Positions 32,783 to 33,610 of a DNA stretch of 33,610 nt are shown one piece after another. Position 1 is the stretch's first letter, and each line of letters starts with the position of its first letter. The notes under the pieces were generated by a model, which did not search any database, was not told the origin of the DNA, and was given only the letters and a program-made list of their open reading frames with translations. The translations under genes were made by a program, and so were the position numbers. The stretch is from a bacterium BMS3Abin03 (GTDB taxonomy: Bacteria > Bacteroidota > Ignavibacteria > Ignavibacteriales > Ignavibacteriaceae), in contig JAJDNK010000086.1 of the NCBI GenBank assembly GCA_022340715.1, positions 1 through 33,610 on the forward strand. The letters are read 5' to 3'.

Positions 32783-33610
32783 TTAATTTATCATATTAAC
32801 TATCTTTTTACAGGCTTTCTCGATACCCATTTTATAGTTTTTTATTGAATCTTCTTCATTTTCAAAATACGATTGCAGATCGATATATTTTACATTTTCT
32901 CCTAAAATAGATTTTAATTTATCATCAATTCTGCCACAGATCAGAATAACCTCTTTTTCCAGTTTTAATGCTTCATTCAAAACAATTCCTGCTCCCTTTC
33001 CCATCAAGGATTGTGAATCAAATGATCCCTCTCCGGTTATTACCAGATCCGCCAATTCAATTTGCTTTCGTAAGTCAAGATTGGTGAGTATAAACTCTCT
33101 TGCTGGAATATTTGAAGAATTAAACAATATATTAAAACCAGAAGGTATTCCTCCTCCAGCCCCTGAAAGTATATTAGATGAGGTGTATAATTTATTGTTT
33201 TGTAATAAGTTAAGGACGTTATCAAATCCTCTCTCCAGAATCTCTATTGTATTTTCATCAGCACCTTTTTGCTTCGCAAATACCCGAACGGTACCATCTT
33301 TACCTGATAAAGGATTATCTACATCTAAAATAAAATAAACATTAAAAGGAAAATTTCTCCTTTCCCATTCAATAGACTTAGCTTTGGAGTAGTTTACTGG
33401 GATCACATCCAATTCATTATTTTGATGATCAAATAATTTAAATCCCAATACGGAGCAGGCTCCTAATCCTATATCCGAAGTTCCTGTTCCACCCATCCCG
33501 ATAATTACATTGTCGAAAGGATATGTTTCTCTTTCCAGTTGATTTAATATTTCTCCCAGACCTTTAGAGGAAAGTCGCAAAGGATCTCTGAATTCCTTCG
33601 GTATAAGTTT
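32783..33610 (-). CDS. Glycerate kinase type I, 5' end cut by window edge
   Basis: The last 275 residues of a glycerate kinase of the GlxK/GarK family (PF02595). The frame stays open to base 33610, where LIPKEFRDPLRLSSKGLGEIL is visible at the start (family: RDPL...GxGE). NVIIGMGGTGTSDIGLGAC is the phosphate-binding region and VITGEGSFDSQSLMGKGAG the conserved C-terminal block. The family phosphorylates glycerate to 2-phosphoglycerate. The glycine motif departs somewhat from the common GGSATNDGG, so another sugar-acid kinase role cannot be ruled out. About 100 N-terminal residues are missing. The apparent TTG at 33580 is internal, not a start. Confidence 0.85.
   Translation of the reverse strand, partial: KLIPKEFRDPLRLSSKGLGEILNQLERETYPFDNVIIGMGGTGTSDIGLGACSVLGFKLFDHQNNELDVIPVNYSKAKSIEWERRNFPFNVYFILDVDNPLSGKDGTVRVFAKQKGADENTIEILERGFDNVLNLLQNNKLYTSSNILSGAGGGIPSGFNILFNSSNIPAREFILTNLDLRKQIELADLVITGEGSFDSQSLMGKGAGIVLNEALKLEKEVILICGRIDDKLKSILGENVKYIDLQSYFENEEDSIKNYKMGIEKACKKIVNMIN

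Overview
The window reads as a piece of chromosome from an AT-rich, Gram-negative bacterium of the Bacteroidota/Chlorobiota side of the tree. The gene content and protein style fit Ignavibacteria best, but that placement is inferred from the look of the proteins and not from a marker-gene comparison. Outer-membrane export proteins (SLBB/Wza type), Wzz, an O-antigen ligase and many lipoproteins indicate a diderm cell. Shine-Dalgarno sequences are present before many genes, and TTG is a frequent start codon (9 of 35 complete genes, with no GTG). I found no rRNA, tRNA, CRISPR array, insertion sequence or prophage.

Layout. Positions 1-309 hold the 3' end of a plus-strand gene. Positions 324-10213 are a minus-strand surface-polysaccharide cluster, transcribed right to left: SLBB export protein, Wzz, UDP-glucuronate decarboxylase, MurJ/MviN flippase, GT9, O-antigen ligase, GT4 and a methyltransferase. 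Upstream on the same strand (10302-13947) lie ybaB, recR, a methyltransferase, two related lipoproteins and ftsX. At 13948-14093 a divergent promoter region separates this from a plus-strand run (14094-17346): a degenerate PurC-like gene, psd, pssA, purS, purQ and tatA. sucD and ndk follow, then a GH171/NamZ-type gene and a lipoprotein gene (to 21356).

From 21401 to the end everything is on the minus strand: nfeD; tgt-yajC; a solitary ribbon-helix-helix antitoxin-like gene; a dead DCC-family gene; a CNNM/CorC protein; a lipoprotein; a UbiA-type phosphoribosyltransferase; an acyl-CoA mutase large subunit; then thyA-folA-mutL with 4-base overlaps; and a glycerate kinase cut by the window edge.

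The most notable points are as follows. (1) The 225-aa protein at 14094 is a PurC (SAICAR synthetase) relative that has lost the N-terminal ATP-binding strand and most signature residues, yet sits just upstream of psd-pssA-purS-purQ. (2) The 'methylmalonyl-CoA mutase' at 27840-29495 carries Phe80 and Gln198, the isobutyryl-CoA mutase signature. (3) A DUF393/DCC pseudogene at 24826-25231 has a homopolymer frameshift, an in-frame stop and a lost redox cysteine. (4) Beside it is an orphan antitoxin-like gene whose -35 box lies inside a 14-bp palindrome. No clearly new multi-gene system is visible; most of the window is housekeeping plus a polysaccharide locus.
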